From positions 682,001 to 746,000 of the forward strand of contig NZ_CP196351.1 of assembly GCF_051668705.1 (NCBI RefSeq): DNA of 64,000 nt, given 5' to 3'. Below, in pieces: positions 52,395 to 61,207 of the stretch. The notes under the pieces were generated by a model. The model made no database searches. It saw only the letters and a program-made list of their open reading frames with translations, and was not told where the DNA came from. This DNA comes from Alterisphingorhabdus sp051668705 (GTDB taxonomy: Bacteria; Pseudomonadota; Alphaproteobacteria; Sphingomonadales; Sphingomonadaceae). Within the stretch, counting starts at the first letter, position 1. Each line of letters starts with the position of its first letter. A program made the position numbers and the translations under genes.

Positions 52395-55300
52395 ATGCGG
52401 CTTATCACGCAATTGCCATTGCGTATCATGGCTATGCTGACACTGTGCCTGTTGCTGACATTATGCAGCAGCGATAGCGGCTTTGCGGCAAAGAAAGAAA
52501 AACCGCAAAAGGTCAAATATAGCTTCACGCCGCCTGCGCCGCGCCAACAGCCCGGTGATACTCTGGCTCAGCAAAAGGCTGCGATGCAGGCCAAAAGCGC
52601 TGGCTGTGTCAGCTGTCATACCGATAGCGACCAAAAGACAATGCATGCGTCTCCTGCGGTTCTGCTGGGGTGTACGGATTGCCACGGCGGTGATCCGCAA
52701 GTGGTGGGCAATAATGACTGGGGCTGGAAAGATGCCCGCTATACTGATGCGCTGAAAAAGGCCCATGTTCTGCCCAAATATCCAGAGGCTTGGCACTGGC
52801 CATCATCGGCCAATCCGCAACGCTCCTATGCCTTACTCGCCAAGGAATCGCCTGAATTTATCCGTTTCGTTAATCCGTCAGATTATCGCATTGTACGCGA
52901 TGCGTGCGGGGCCTGTCATATTGAGGTGATTGAGGCATCTGAACGTTCGCTCATGTCAACAGGCGCAATGCTCTGGGGCGGTGCTGCTTATAATAATGGT
53001 ATTGTACCTTACAAAAATTATATTTTTGGTGAGGCTTTTACCCGTGCTGGTGAGCCAGCCACCATCAAATCCGCCAGCCCTGAGCCGGGCGCGAAATATG
53101 GCGAAGTAACCCCTGCGCAAAAGGCGCGTGGTGCGCTGCCTGTGCTCTATCCGCTGCCCAGTTGGCATGTTATTCCGCCGGGCGATATCTTCCGCGTATT
53201 TGAACGCGGCGGCCGTAATGTAAATACGCAATTCCCTGAAATTGGTATTCCCAATATTGGCGGCATCATTCAGCGGCTGGAAGAGCCAGGACGCCCAGAC
53301 TTGAAACAGTCCAATCGCGGCCCTGGCACTGGCCTGCGTGTGGCTATTCCGGTCCTGAATATTCATAAAACGCGCCTGAATGATCCTTTTCTATGGCAGA
53401 TGGGCACCAATGACCAGCCGGGCGATTATCGCACATCGGGCTGCGCGGCCTGTCACGTGATTTACGCCAATGATCGTGAGCCACGGCATAGCCTGACCTA
53501 TGCCAAATATGGCCGTGATGGGCAGACAGCTACCGCTGATCCTACAATTGCAAATCTGTATGAAGGGCAGAAGCGCTTTGGCTCTTACGGTACATATGAT
53601 GCGGCTAAGGCCGGATCACATGGCGGTGATGGTCATGGGGAAGATGGCCATGGCGGCGATGGGCATGACGATGATGGATATTCTGGCAAAGGCGGCGCAG
53701 GTGCTGATGGTGAGGGCGGACTGGAACGCGGCCATCCGATCAAGCATGAGTTCACGCGTGCTATCCCGACTGCGCAGTGCATGAACTGCCATATGCACCA
53801 GCCCAATATCTTCCTGAACAGCTATTTGGGTTATACCATGTGGGATTATGAGTCCGATGCACCGAAAATGTGGCCGGGCCCTGAAAATACGCTGTCACAG
53901 CCAGAAGGCATGTCCGACGAGGAATTTAAGCGGATATTCAAAACACAAAAATTCCCTACCGCTGCTGAGGTCTATTCTGTGCTTCAGCGTAATCCAGAAG
54001 GCGCGTCGCCCAAGGGATTATGGGGTGATCTCGACTTTCTGCGTAATGTTTATGATATCAACGAAGAGCTGAACGACACGCAATTTGCTGATTATCACGG
54101 CCATGGCTGGAATTTCCGCGCGATCCTGAAACGTGACCGTGAGGGCAATTTGCTGGATGCCGATAATAATATTGTTGCAGATGATGACCCAGAGAAATTC
54201 CGCAAAGGCGATGAGGGTAAATTTGTTGAGCCAGGCGTAAATCCGGGCAAAACCGTGCATATGATGGACATTCATGCGCAAGTTGGCATGCAGTGCGCGG
54301 ATTGCCATTTTGCGCAGGATAGCCATGGCAATGGCCTGATCTATGGCGAAGTCGCCAATGCGGTGGAAATTGGCTGTAAAGATTGTCACGGCACGGCTGA
54401 TGCTTATCCAACGCTGAAAACATCCAATCTGGCCGCGCGCCCGCAAGGCACCAATTTGGCATTGCTGCGTAACCCTGATGGTCGCCGCCGCTTTGAATGG
54501 TTTGATAAACCAGATGGCCGCCGCGTGCTGGTGCAGCGGTCCATTATTGACCCAGAGATTGAATGGGAAGTCAGCCTGACCAAAGACAGTGTTGACCGCA
54601 GCCACCCCGATTTCAACGTCAAATCTGCCCGGGCAAAAACGGTCGCCAAGGCGTCTTCTGAAACTGGCCAGTTCCTCTTTGGTGCAGGTGTCGCCAAGGC
54701 CGACCGCGCGCATGATGATGGCAATATGGCCTGCTTTACCTGTCATCTCAGCTGGACCACCAGTTGCGGCGGTTGCCATTTGCCGATTGAAGCGAACTGG
54801 AAAACCAAAACGCACAAATATAAAGAAGAAGAAACCCGCAACTATGCCACCTATAATCCGCAGGTTGCTCGCGATCAGATGTTCCAGCTTGGCCGTCACC
54901 AGACCAGCAAAGCGGGCGGCGAAGTCGATGAAAATGGCAATCCTATTGGTATTATTGCGCCGATCCGTTCCACGTCGGCGCTGATTCTGTCATCGACCAA
55001 TATCAACCGTGAACGTATCTATGTACAGCAACCGCCTATCTCTGCGGCTGGATTTTCTTCTCAGGCTTTTGCACCGCACTTCCCGCATACGGTGCGCAAG
55101 ACAGAAACGAAGCAATGCTCTGACTGCCATTTGAGCGCAGAGGATGACAATAATGCCATCATGGCACAGCTATTGTTGCTCGGCACCAATTTCGTCAACT
55201 TTGTCGGATTGCATGCATGGGTAGGTCTGGATGACGGTTTCGAAGCGGTGCGCGTCACTGAATGGGACGAGCCACAAGCGGTTATCGGCTCCTATCTGCA

Positions 55301-56795
55301 ACGCTATGCCTATCCCGATTATTATAAATTGCATGTCGACAAAAATGGCCGCGAGCTGAAAAACTGGGTGCGCGGCGAGACATTTGATGACAAATTCTCT
55401 GGCGAAACCAAAGCGCTCGAAGAATTTGCCAATGTGGTGCAGGATACGTCAGGTTCGGTCCGCTGCCTGCAAAATCGCGGCGAGTATATCTTTGTTGCAG
55501 AAGGCAAGGGCGGTTTCCGTGCTTATGATATCGCCTCTATCGGCAATAAAGGGTTCTCCGAACGCATCGTGCGCGCACCATTCTCTTCTCTGGGGCAGGA
55601 CACACATGTGAAGAGCAAGAATGCCACATGCATGGCGCTGGCCACAACCCAGCCCATCGCGCCGGAGCGTAACGAAGACATGGCGAACACCAATTTAACC
55701 GATGCTGATGGCAATGTGGTGCTGGAAGAAGATGGCACGCCGCGCACCTTGCTGGAAGAAAATCAGGAGCAGAGCTTCCACCCCATTTATAATTATGCGG
55801 TGGTTACGGATAGCGAAGAGGGCCTGATCCTCGTTGATATTAATACGCTGGCCGATGGTGAGTTCCGCAACAATTTCTTCAAGCGTATGGAATTTGCAGG
55901 CGGCGACGATGCTTGGAATGAAGGCGGCGCACTAACCGGCGCGCGGCATATCACATTGGCCGGCCACATCGCCTATATCACCACAGATAGCGGGCTGGTC
56001 GTGGTTGATCTGGATGATCCGACCATGCCCAAAATTACGGCGCAAATTGCGCTGCCCGATGCACGGGCCAGTGCGGTTCAGTTCCGCTATCTCTGGGTGA
56101 CTGATGCAGAAGGCGTAAAGCTGTTTGACATCACATCGCTGCGCCAGCCAGTTGCGGTTCCCGAAGCGACGGTGCGGCTGGACAATGCACGTAAGCTCTA
56201 TTTGGCGCGGACCTATGCCTATGTCGCAGCGAAACAGGATGGCCTGGTGATATTGGATATTACCAAGCCAAAAGCACCGCGCGAATATATGCGGTATAAT
56301 GCAGGCGGCGTTCTGAATGATGCTGAGGATGTTATCGTCGGTTCCACCAATGCTTCGCTTTTTGCTTATGTGGCAGATGGTCGCAATGGCATGAAGGTGG
56401 TGCAACTCACCTCACCGGAAAGCCAACCTAAATTTTATGGTTTCTCACCTGCTCCGAAACCGGAATTGATTGCCTTTGCCAAGACGCCATCACCGGCTCT
56501 GGCATTGGCCAAAGGGTTGGACCGTGATCGTGCTGTCGATGAGACTGGCGGCCAGATGGCGGTGTTTGGCCGGTTAGGCTCACGTCCCTTTACGCGCAGT
56601 GAGATGGAGCGGCTATTCCTCAACGCCAAGGGCATGCCTTATAAAGTGCGCGATGAAGCTAGCTTGGCCGATTGGGTAGGGGCGCTTGACCGCCAACGGC
56701 AGCGCGCTGCTGCAAATGGTGATCTGCCGCCACCTGTTACCGCTGCGCCGCCTATCGCTGCTGTCCCTTCGCAGAGCATTGGCGGCGGGCGGTAA
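52395..56795 (+). CDS. Decaheme cytochrome fused to LVIVD-type beta-propeller
   Basis: This is an exported protein of about 1466 residues. ATG 52395 gives a signal peptide (MAMLTLCLLLTLCSSDSGFA); upstream in-frame codons overlap the preceding gene and are unlikely to be used. Ten CxxCH haem motifs are visible: CVSCH, CTDCH, CGACH, CAACH, CMNCH, CADCH, CKDCH, CFTCH, CGGCH and CSDCH, spread over about the first 950 residues. A His/Asp/Gly-rich insert lies between motifs four and five. The last about 450 residues form repeats such as GLILVDINTLADGEF, GLVVVDLDDPTMPKI, GVKLFDITSLRQPV and GLVILDITKPKAPREY, which are LVIVD-type propeller blades. The fusion resembles an electron-transfer module joined to a binding or enzymatic propeller. 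Its cellular side is not known. Confidence 0.88.
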   Translation: MRLITQLPLRIMAMLTLCLLLTLCSSDSGFAAKKEKPQKVKYSFTPPAPRQQPGDTLAQQKAAMQAKSAGCVSCHTDSDQKTMHASPAVLLGCTDCHGGDPQVVGNNDWGWKDARYTDALKKAHVLPKYPEAWHWPSSANPQRSYALLAKESPEFIRFVNPSDYRIVRDACGACHIEVIEASERSLMSTGAMLWGGAAYNNGIVPYKNYIFGEAFTRAGEPATIKSASPEPGAKYGEVTPAQKARGALPVLYPLPSWHVIPPGDIFRVFERGGRNVNTQFPEIGIPNIGGIIQRLEEPGRPDLKQSNRGPGTGLRVAIPVLNIHKTRLNDPFLWQMGTNDQPGDYRTSGCAACHVIYANDREPRHSLTYAKYGRDGQTATADPTIANLYEGQKRFGSYGTYDAAKAGSHGGDGHGEDGHGGDGHDDDGYSGKGGAGADGEGGLERGHPIKHEFTRAIPTAQCMNCHMHQPNIFLNSYLGYTMWDYESDAPKMWPGPENTLSQPEGMSDEEFKRIFKTQKFPTAAEVYSVLQRNPEGASPKGLWGDLDFLRNVYDINEELNDTQFADYHGHGWNFRAILKRDREGNLLDADNNIVADDDPEKFRKGDEGKFVEPGVNPGKTVHMMDIHAQVGMQCADCHFAQDSHGNGLIYGEVANAVEIGCKDCHGTADAYPTLKTSNLAARPQGTNLALLRNPDGRRRFEWFDKPDGRRVLVQRSIIDPEIEWEVSLTKDSVDRSHPDFNVKSARAKTVAKASSETGQFLFGAGVAKADRAHDDGNMACFTCHLSWTTSCGGCHLPIEANWKTKTHKYKEEETRNYATYNPQVARDQMFQLGRHQTSKAGGEVDENGNPIGIIAPIRSTSALILSSTNINRERIYVQQPPISAAGFSSQAFAPHFPHTVRKTETKQCSDCHLSAEDDNNAIMAQLLLLGTNFVNFVGLHAWVGLDDGFEAVRVTEWDEPQAVIGSYLQRYAYPDYYKLHVDKNGRELKNWVRGETFDDKFSGETKALEEFANVVQDTSGSVRCLQNRGEYIFVAEGKGGFRAYDIASIGNKGFSERIVRAPFSSLGQDTHVKSKNATCMALATTQPIAPERNEDMANTNLTDADGNVVLEEDGTPRTLLEENQEQSFHPIYNYAVVTDSEEGLILVDINTLADGEFRNNFFKRMEFAGGDDAWNEGGALTGARHITLAGHIAYITTDSGLVVVDLDDPTMPKITAQIALPDARASAVQFRYLWVTDAEGVKLFDITSLRQPVAVPEATVRLDNARKLYLARTYAYVAAKQDGLVILDITKPKAPREYMRYNAGGVLNDAEDVIVGSTNASLFAYVADGRNGMKVVQLTSPESQPKFYGFSPAPKPELIAFAKTPSPALALAKGLDRDRAVDETGGQMAVFGRLGSRPFTRSEMERLFLNAKGMPYKVRDEASLADWVGALDRQRQRAAANGDLPPPVTAAPPIAAVPSQSIGGGR
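53620..53724 (+). repeat. His/Gly/Asp-rich insert in decaheme protein
   Basis: Degenerate short repeats of the type catggcggtgat encode a segment with pattern HGGDGHGEDGHGGDGHDDDG followed by a Gly-rich stretch. It interrupts the cytochrome part between the fourth and fifth CxxCH motifs. Clustered His and Asp suggest metal binding or a flexible linker. The extra His residues could also serve as distal haem ligands. Confidence 0.7.
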
Positions 56796-56807
56796 ACTCT
56801 CCAGCAA

Positions 56808-57197
56808 TCAGATATCTTCCACCGTCAGCGCTGTGATATCAAGCTGCAGCACTGGCGGGTCGCTGCGCCGCTGCTCATTGCTTTTGGTCACGGCAATATC
56901 AACGACAATATGACCAGACAGATCAAATTCATGTTCTGAGACTATCGAGGCGATATGGCGGCCACGCTCAATGGCGGCTTCACCAGTAAATTCCAGTGCC
57001 AGGCTATGGCGCATGCCTTCAAAAGTCGCGCTTTGCCAGTCATGGCCTTCGTGAAAGAGCAATTGCGCTTGTCCACGGCCCAATTCCAGCAAAGCGCGTA
57101 TCAACGCGGATGCAGGGTCTATCGGTCGGTCTTTGCCATCACCAGCAAAAACCGATCGATGACGCCTTGGTGTGATAAGATTTTGCAACATGGTCAT
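56808..57197 (-). CDS. Conserved hypothetical protein, 129 aa
   Basis: I do not recognise this protein. It is soluble with no signal peptide. The N-terminus MTMLQNLITPRRHRSVFAGD is followed by a helical region (SALIRALLELGRGQAQLL) and a beta-rich part (WQSATFEGMRHSLALEF, HEFDLSGHIVVDIAV). The C-terminus is VLQLDITALTVEDI. The start codon overlaps the stop of the 59-aa HTH-like gene (TAATG), so the two form a coupled pair. It lies 12 bp from the end of the decaheme gene, to which it is convergent. The good coupling and codon pattern support a real gene. The function is unknown. Confidence 0.75.
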   Translation of the reverse strand: MTMLQNLITPRRHRSVFAGDGKDRPIDPASALIRALLELGRGQAQLLFHEGHDWQSATFEGMRHSLALEFTGEAAIERGRHIASIVSEHEFDLSGHIVVDIAVTKSNEQRRSDPPVLQLDITALTVEDI

Positions 57198-57376
57198 TAC
57201 CCCTCTTGATAAATGTTCATGAAATGTTCTATCTTTTTTCGCATGGCGGCGCGTGGTTCACGGCCATTGCGCATATCATCGACCAGACGCGGGTCATGCG
57301 CGGCCAGCCTACCAAATTTTGTGCGCGGCATATTATGTCGCCTTAGAAATCGTTCAATTGTGCGCAGCATATCCAT
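57197..57376 (-). CDS. Small basic HTH-like protein, 59 aa
   Basis: This short gene reads MDMLRTIERFLRRHNMPRTK, then FGRLAAHDPRLVDDMRNG, and ends near MNIYQEG. It is strongly basic and helical. The RHNMPRTKFGRLAAHDPRLVDDMRNGRE segment resembles small alphaproteobacterial helix-turn-helix proteins. An AAGGAGG ribosome-binding site precedes the ATG. It is translated just before the 129-aa protein (TAATG overlap) and divergently from the S24 repressor, with 97 bp of operator-rich DNA between them. A transcription-regulatory or DNA-binding role is inferred from sequence character and context. Confidence 0.8.
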   Translation of the reverse strand: MDMLRTIERFLRRHNMPRTKFGRLAAHDPRLVDDMRNGREPRAAMRKKIEHFMNIYQEG

Positions 57377-57410
57377 TTTGGCCTCCTTATTTCGACTCAG
57401 GTTCGCAGGT

Positions 57411-57459
57411 TAAATCCTAAATTGACGTAGGAAATCCTACTTGTCTAGGAAAAATCCTA
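57411..57459. promoter_or_regulatory. TAGGA inverted-repeat operators between divergent regulator genes
   Basis: Two dyads share the same half site: GTAGGA-AA-TCCTAC (57427-57440) and TAGGA-AAAA-TCCTA (57446-57459). A single half site ATCCTA lies at 57414-57419. They sit in the gap between the S24 repressor gene and the 59-aa gene, as expected for operators bound by one or both regulators. Confidence 0.65.
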
Positions 57460-57473
57460 TGCTATAAGATGCT

Positions 57474-58193
57474 ATGGCAGAATCACCGCAAAAAAATGAT
57501 GAAGAAACGCAGGCTGTCCGCGATGTGCTTGATAGGCTGATTGGCGAACGCGGGCTAAGCTATGCAGCTATTTCGCAAATGCTAGGCCGTAATCAGGCTT
57601 ATATTCATCAGTTCATTCATCGCGGCAGTCCGCAAAGGCTGGCTGAGCATGACCGGCGTTTCCTTGCCGAATTTCTGGCGGTGGATGAGGCGCTTTTGGG
57701 CGCTGGTTCGCGCGGCGGCAACAAAGCACGCCCTGCTGCGGCCACGGCGCAGTCTCACCATATGTATAAGCGTGCGGATAATTTGCGCACCATCGCCAAA
57801 TTGTCCGTCGGGGCATCAGCGGGGCAGGGCGCTTTGGCAGATGCTGAACATGCCATTGGCCAAATTGGCTTTGATGAGGATTGGTTACGCAAACAGGGGT
57901 TGGCCAAGGCACAGCTCAGCATGATCAGTGTCGAGGGCGATTCTATGGAACCAACTTTGCGCGATGGTGACGATATATTGGTCGCGCAAAGCAGTAATGC
58001 ACATAATCAAAGCCGTGATGGCATCTATGTCCTGCGTATGGATGATACGCTCATGGTCAAAAGACTGAGTTTTGCGCCTGATGGTCGGTTGTCGGTAATA
58101 AGTGACAATAAGGTCTATCCGTCGCGCCATGGCCTGAGGCGTGAGCAAGCGCATATTGTCGGCCGGGTCGTATGGATGGGGCGAATGCTTTAA
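57474..58193 (+). CDS. S24/LexA-like HTH repressor
   Basis: This 239-residue regulator has an N-terminal helix-turn-helix (YAAISQMLGRNQAYIHQFIH) and a C-terminal S24 peptidase fold. The active-site Ser is in VEGDSMEPTLRDGDD and the Lys in DDTLMVKRLS. An Ala-Gly pair in GASAGQG upstream is a possible self-cleavage site, as in LexA and phage repressors. It starts 15 bases after TAGGA-type dyads and is divergent from the 59-aa gene, so autoregulation is likely. It is not flanked by phage genes. What inducing signal it senses is unknown. Confidence 0.88.
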   Translation: MAESPQKNDEETQAVRDVLDRLIGERGLSYAAISQMLGRNQAYIHQFIHRGSPQRLAEHDRRFLAEFLAVDEALLGAGSRGGNKARPAAATAQSHHMYKRADNLRTIAKLSVGASAGQGALADAEHAIGQIGFDEDWLRKQGLAKAQLSMISVEGDSMEPTLRDGDDILVAQSSNAHNQSRDGIYVLRMDDTLMVKRLSFAPDGRLSVISDNKVYPSRHGLRREQAHIVGRVVWMGRML

Positions 58194-58273
58194 ATGGACG
58201 GAGAGGGGAAATTGACGGAGAGGGTGCAGCAACGGGCTTGCAATCATTGCTGGTCACTGCCAAATCTTTGGCC

Positions 58274-58957
58274 ATGTCCAATGTTACCAGCACAGCTAAC
58301 GTCCCGCCACTGCGCGCGGCTATCGTTCCCGTCACGCCTCTACAGCAGAATTGCACACTGTTCTGGTGCACCAAAACCAAAAAAGCTGCCTTTGTTGATC
58401 CGGGCGGTGATTTGCCGAAACTGAAAGCCGCTTTACAGCAAAGCGGCGCGACGCTGGAGAAAATCCTGATCACCCATGGTCATATTGACCATTGCGGAGA
58501 GGCGGGCAAATTGGCGAAAGAATTGGGCGTGCCGATTGAAGGGCCGCATGAGGATGACCGGTTTTGGATAGCGCGGCTGGATGATGATGGCCGGCAATAT
58601 GGCATTGCGGGTGAAGTGTTTGAGCCTGACCGCTGGTTAGTGCATGGCGAACAGGTCACGGTCGGCGAATTGGTGCTGGATGTTATCCATTGCCCTGGCC
58701 ACACGCCTGGCCATGTGGTGTTTCACCATGGCCCGTCAAAATTGGCGATTGTTGGCGATGTTATCTTTCAGGGGTCCATTGGCCGCACCGATTTCCCGCG
58801 CGGCAATCTTCAGGATTTGCTGGATGCCATTACGCAGCGTCTCTGGCCATTGGGCGATGATGTGACCTTTGTGCCCGGGCACGGCCCAACCAGCAATTTT
58901 GGCCATGAGCGCAAGACCAATGCCTTTGTCGCAGATGATGTTTTGGCGGCGCGTTAG
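58274..58957 (+). CDS. Metallo-beta-lactamase fold hydrolase (glyoxalase II-like)
   Basis: This MBL-fold enzyme has the metal motif THGHIDHCGEAG (HxHxDH) and further ligands in HCPGHTPGHVVFH, GDVIFQGSIGRTD and VPGHGPTSN. This is the pattern of small glyoxalase II-like/persulfide-type hydrolases. The start is uncertain: ATG 58274 (MSNVTSTANVPPL) fits homologue lengths but has no clear ribosome-binding site. The frame is open to an earlier ATG at 58194-58196 in a different frame and to upstream codons near 58172. It lies 80 bp after the S24 repressor gene. The substrate is unknown. Confidence 0.85.
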   Translation: MSNVTSTANVPPLRAAIVPVTPLQQNCTLFWCTKTKKAAFVDPGGDLPKLKAALQQSGATLEKILITHGHIDHCGEAGKLAKELGVPIEGPHEDDRFWIARLDDDGRQYGIAGEVFEPDRWLVHGEQVTVGELVLDVIHCPGHTPGHVVFHHGPSKLAIVGDVIFQGSIGRTDFPRGNLQDLLDAITQRLWPLGDDVTFVPGHGPTSNFGHERKTNAFVADDVLAAR

Positions 58958-58960
58958 CGC

Positions 58961-59158
58961 TTAGCGGGCTGCTGGAGGCTCTGGCTGCGTTGCATAGGCC
59001 GTAACGCCATATTCGAACAAATCTATTGCTGCGATATCCATATGCAGATTGCGCTTACGTTCGCTATCGGCCCCGAATTCTTTATCTAGCCATTTGAAAC
59101 CGGCAAGTAGCCAATCCCATTCGTCCTGTGCAATCGGGCATTTCGGTTTGAATAACAT
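58961..59158 (-). CDS. Small conserved hypothetical protein, 65 aa
   Basis: This 65-residue acidic-aromatic protein begins MLFKPKCPIAQDEWDWLLAG. It contains FKWLDKEFGADSERKRNLHM and ends ATQPEPPAAR. AGAGGG lies at a normal distance from the ATG, and it is convergent with the MBL gene, with three bases between stops. The family is not recognised. The ribosome-binding site and position in an otherwise compact region support expression. Confidence 0.6.
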   Translation of the reverse strand: MLFKPKCPIAQDEWDWLLAGFKWLDKEFGADSERKRNLHMDIAAIDLFEYGVTAYATQPEPPAAR

Positions 59159-59205
59159 GTTTCCCTCTTCATGTTACTGGCCTTACTCACATTGCTGGGT
59201 CCAAT

Positions 59206-59604
59206 TTAATGGTGGGTAAAACCCAGCACAATCACAAAGGCGTAGATGGCTAATCCCAACAGTGTCAATAAAGTGATGATGGTGCCAATCATGCGGCCAA
59301 TTTGTGCCTTACCGCCATCCATGCCGATGCCATGCGCGATACGGCCGGCCATAAAGACATAGCCAACAATCCACAGACCAAGGCTGGCATGGCCCGCCAG
59401 TTCCAATGCGGCAATAAGGGCAAGAAAAAAGGGTGCGTTTTCGACAAAATTTGCCTGCGCCCGCATGCGGCGCATCAGCGCTTCACTGCCGCCATCGCCC
59501 GTTCCGATTTTCTCTTTCGTGCGAATTTGGCCGATACGGATGGCAAGCCAGATATTTATAATGGCCGCAGCAGCAGCCATTGTTAAAGTGAGTTTGAGAT
59601 CCAT
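59206..59604 (-). CDS. MAPEG family membrane protein
   Basis: This 132-residue protein has about four membrane helices (LTMAAAAAIINIWLAIRIG, FFLALIAALELAG, LWIVGYVFMAGRIAHG, TIITLLTLLGLAIYAFVIVL). The family signature is MRAQANFVENAPFF, found in MAPEG (eicosanoid/glutathione metabolism) proteins. Bacterial members are glutathione-transferase-like or of unknown role. AGGGG lies seven bases before the ATG. It is divergent from rpmF, with about 260 bp between them. Confidence 0.9.
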   Translation of the reverse strand: MDLKLTLTMAAAAAIINIWLAIRIGQIRTKEKIGTGDGGSEALMRRMRAQANFVENAPFFLALIAALELAGHASLGLWIVGYVFMAGRIAHGIGMDGGKAQIGRMIGTIITLLTLLGLAIYAFVIVLGFTHH

Positions 59605-59717
59605 GGAAATGCCCCTATTATATGTTTTGTTTGTTATGATCTTAACCGAGCGCAGTTCGTGGGCAAGCGGTAATTGGTTGGTGACAGAAAAGTCAGTAAG
59701 AAATCACGACAGCAGGC

Positions 59718-59745
59718 TTGCACAATTAGAAAAAACCGCTATAGC
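59718..59745 (+). promoter_or_regulatory. Possible rpmF-plsX-fabH promoter
   Basis: TTGCAC (59718-59723) and TATAGC (59740-59745), separated by 16 bases, resemble a sigma-70 promoter about 120 bp upstream of rpmF. The rest of the 258-bp MAPEG-rpmF gap shows no other clear element. Confidence 0.4.
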
Positions 59746-59862
59746 CGCCGCCTTACGCGCAGCAATGTCCCAGCGAATCCTGCCCAAAGGCAGACAGATG
59801 GGATGTTGTCAGCACAAAATTTTGGTACCTACAGTTTTTAACAGATTGGAACAGGTGACGCC

Positions 59863-60042
59863 ATGGCTGTCCCCAAGAGAAAAACAACGCCCTCGAAACG
59901 CGGTATGCGCCGCTCTCATGATGCTTTGAAAGCAGAAGCTTTTCAAGAATGCCCGAATTGCGGTGAATTGAAGCGTCCACATCATATGTGCACAGCATGC
60001 GGCCATTATAATGGTCGGGAAATTATTTCTCCTGCTGACTAA
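59863..60042 (+). CDS. rpmF: 50S ribosomal protein L32
   Basis: This 59-residue gene begins MAVPKRKTTPSKRGMRRSHD, the typical L32 start. It carries a C-x2-C...C-x2-C zinc-binding set (CPNCGELKR and CTACGHYNG). AGGTGA precedes the ATG by five bases. L32 is part of the large ribosomal subunit. It is followed by plsX and fabH, the usual bacterial order linking ribosome and phospholipid/fatty-acid synthesis. Confidence 0.97.
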   Translation: MAVPKRKTTPSKRGMRRSHDALKAEAFQECPNCGELKRPHHMCTACGHYNGREIISPAD

Positions 60043-60112
60043 TTGGTGGTAGGCCCGTTTTGCCCTATACGATAAGCAACGGGAATATGCACATGTTTGA
60101 GGTCAGCAATAG

Positions 60113-61207
60113 ATGCCGATAATCGCTGTCGATGCGATGGGTGGGGATCATGGTATCCCTGTCATGCTTGCAGGTGCTGCCTTGGCGCGGCACCGTCATG
60201 ATGACTTCCGCTTTTTGTTAGTTGGTGATCAACCGCGAATCGAAAAAGCTCTTGATAAGCACCCCAATCTGCGTTCCGCTTCGGATATTCTCCATGCTGA
60301 GAAAACCATTTCTGGTGAAGAACGACCCAGTCAGGCCGTACGCCAGTCAAAAGGCACAAGCATGGGCATGGCTATACAGGCCGTAAAAAACGGTGATGCT
60401 CAAGCTGCGTTAAGCGCCGGTAATACCGGTGCGCTGATGGCGATTGCCAAATTGGCCTTGCGCACCATTCCCGGTATTGATCGGCCGGCACTCGCGGCCT
60501 TATTGCCCACCCTGCAAGATAATGATGTTATCATGCTGGATCTGGGCGCAAATACAGAATGCAATACCCGCAATCTGGTGCAGTTTGCCGTTATGGGCGC
60601 TGCCTATTCGCGTATTCTCTACGATTATGAAGCGCCAAAAGTGCGTATATTGAATATCGGCACAGAGGATATGAAGGGGACAGATGATCTGCGCGAGGCT
60701 GCCCAGATTTTGAGTGATAATGCCTCACTGCCCATGCGGTTTGAAGGTTTCACCGAAGCAGACAAGATTTGCCGGGGTGAGATTGATGTTATCGTCTCTG
60801 ACGGTTTTACTGGCAATATTGCTCTGAAATCGGTGGAAGGCGCGGCGCGTTTTGTGACTGACATTTTGAAGCGCAGCTTTGCAAGTTCGCTGCGTTCCAA
60901 ATTCGGGTTCTTGATCTCGCGACCGGCAACCGAATTGCTGCGTCATCATCTGGACCCCAATAATCACAATGGCGCGGTCTTTCTGGGGCTAAATGGTGTC
61001 GTTGTAAAAAGCCATGGCAGTGCAGATGAAAAAGGTGTGGCCAACGCCGCAGCGGTTGCTGCGCGTCTGGTGGCCAATGATCTGACTCAGCGGATTACCG
61101 ATGATCTGGAAACAACAGGGACGTCTGCGGCTGCAACCAATGACGTTACCAACGATGCTGCAAATGACAGTAGCAAATCTTCACCATCTGCAGGGGCTAA
61201 TGGGTGA
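60113..61207 (+). CDS. plsX: Phosphate acyltransferase PlsX
   Basis: PlsX converts acyl-ACP to acyl-phosphate for the first acylation of glycerol-3-phosphate in phospholipid synthesis. The N-terminus IIAVDAMGGDHG is the family signature. Further motifs are ALSAGNTGALMAIAK, DLGANTECNTRNLVQFA and VSDGFTGNIALKS. The length of 364 residues is slightly long because of a Thr/Asn/Ser-rich C-terminal tail. It follows rpmF by 70 bp and overlaps the GTG start of fabH by four bases. Confidence 0.97.
   Translation: MPIIAVDAMGGDHGIPVMLAGAALARHRHDDFRFLLVGDQPRIEKALDKHPNLRSASDILHAEKTISGEERPSQAVRQSKGTSMGMAIQAVKNGDAQAALSAGNTGALMAIAKLALRTIPGIDRPALAALLPTLQDNDVIMLDLGANTECNTRNLVQFAVMGAAYSRILYDYEAPKVRILNIGTEDMKGTDDLREAAQILSDNASLPMRFEGFTEADKICRGEIDVIVSDGFTGNIALKSVEGAARFVTDILKRSFASSLRSKFGFLISRPATELLRHHLDPNNHNGAVFLGLNGVVVKSHGSADEKGVANAAAVAARLVANDLTQRITDDLETTGTSAAATNDVTNDAANDSSKSSPSAGANG

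Noticed and set aside
57197..58193. Prophage remnant around the S24 repressor
   Set aside because: No integrase, structural or replication genes on either side; neighbours are chromosomal housekeeping or envelope genes.
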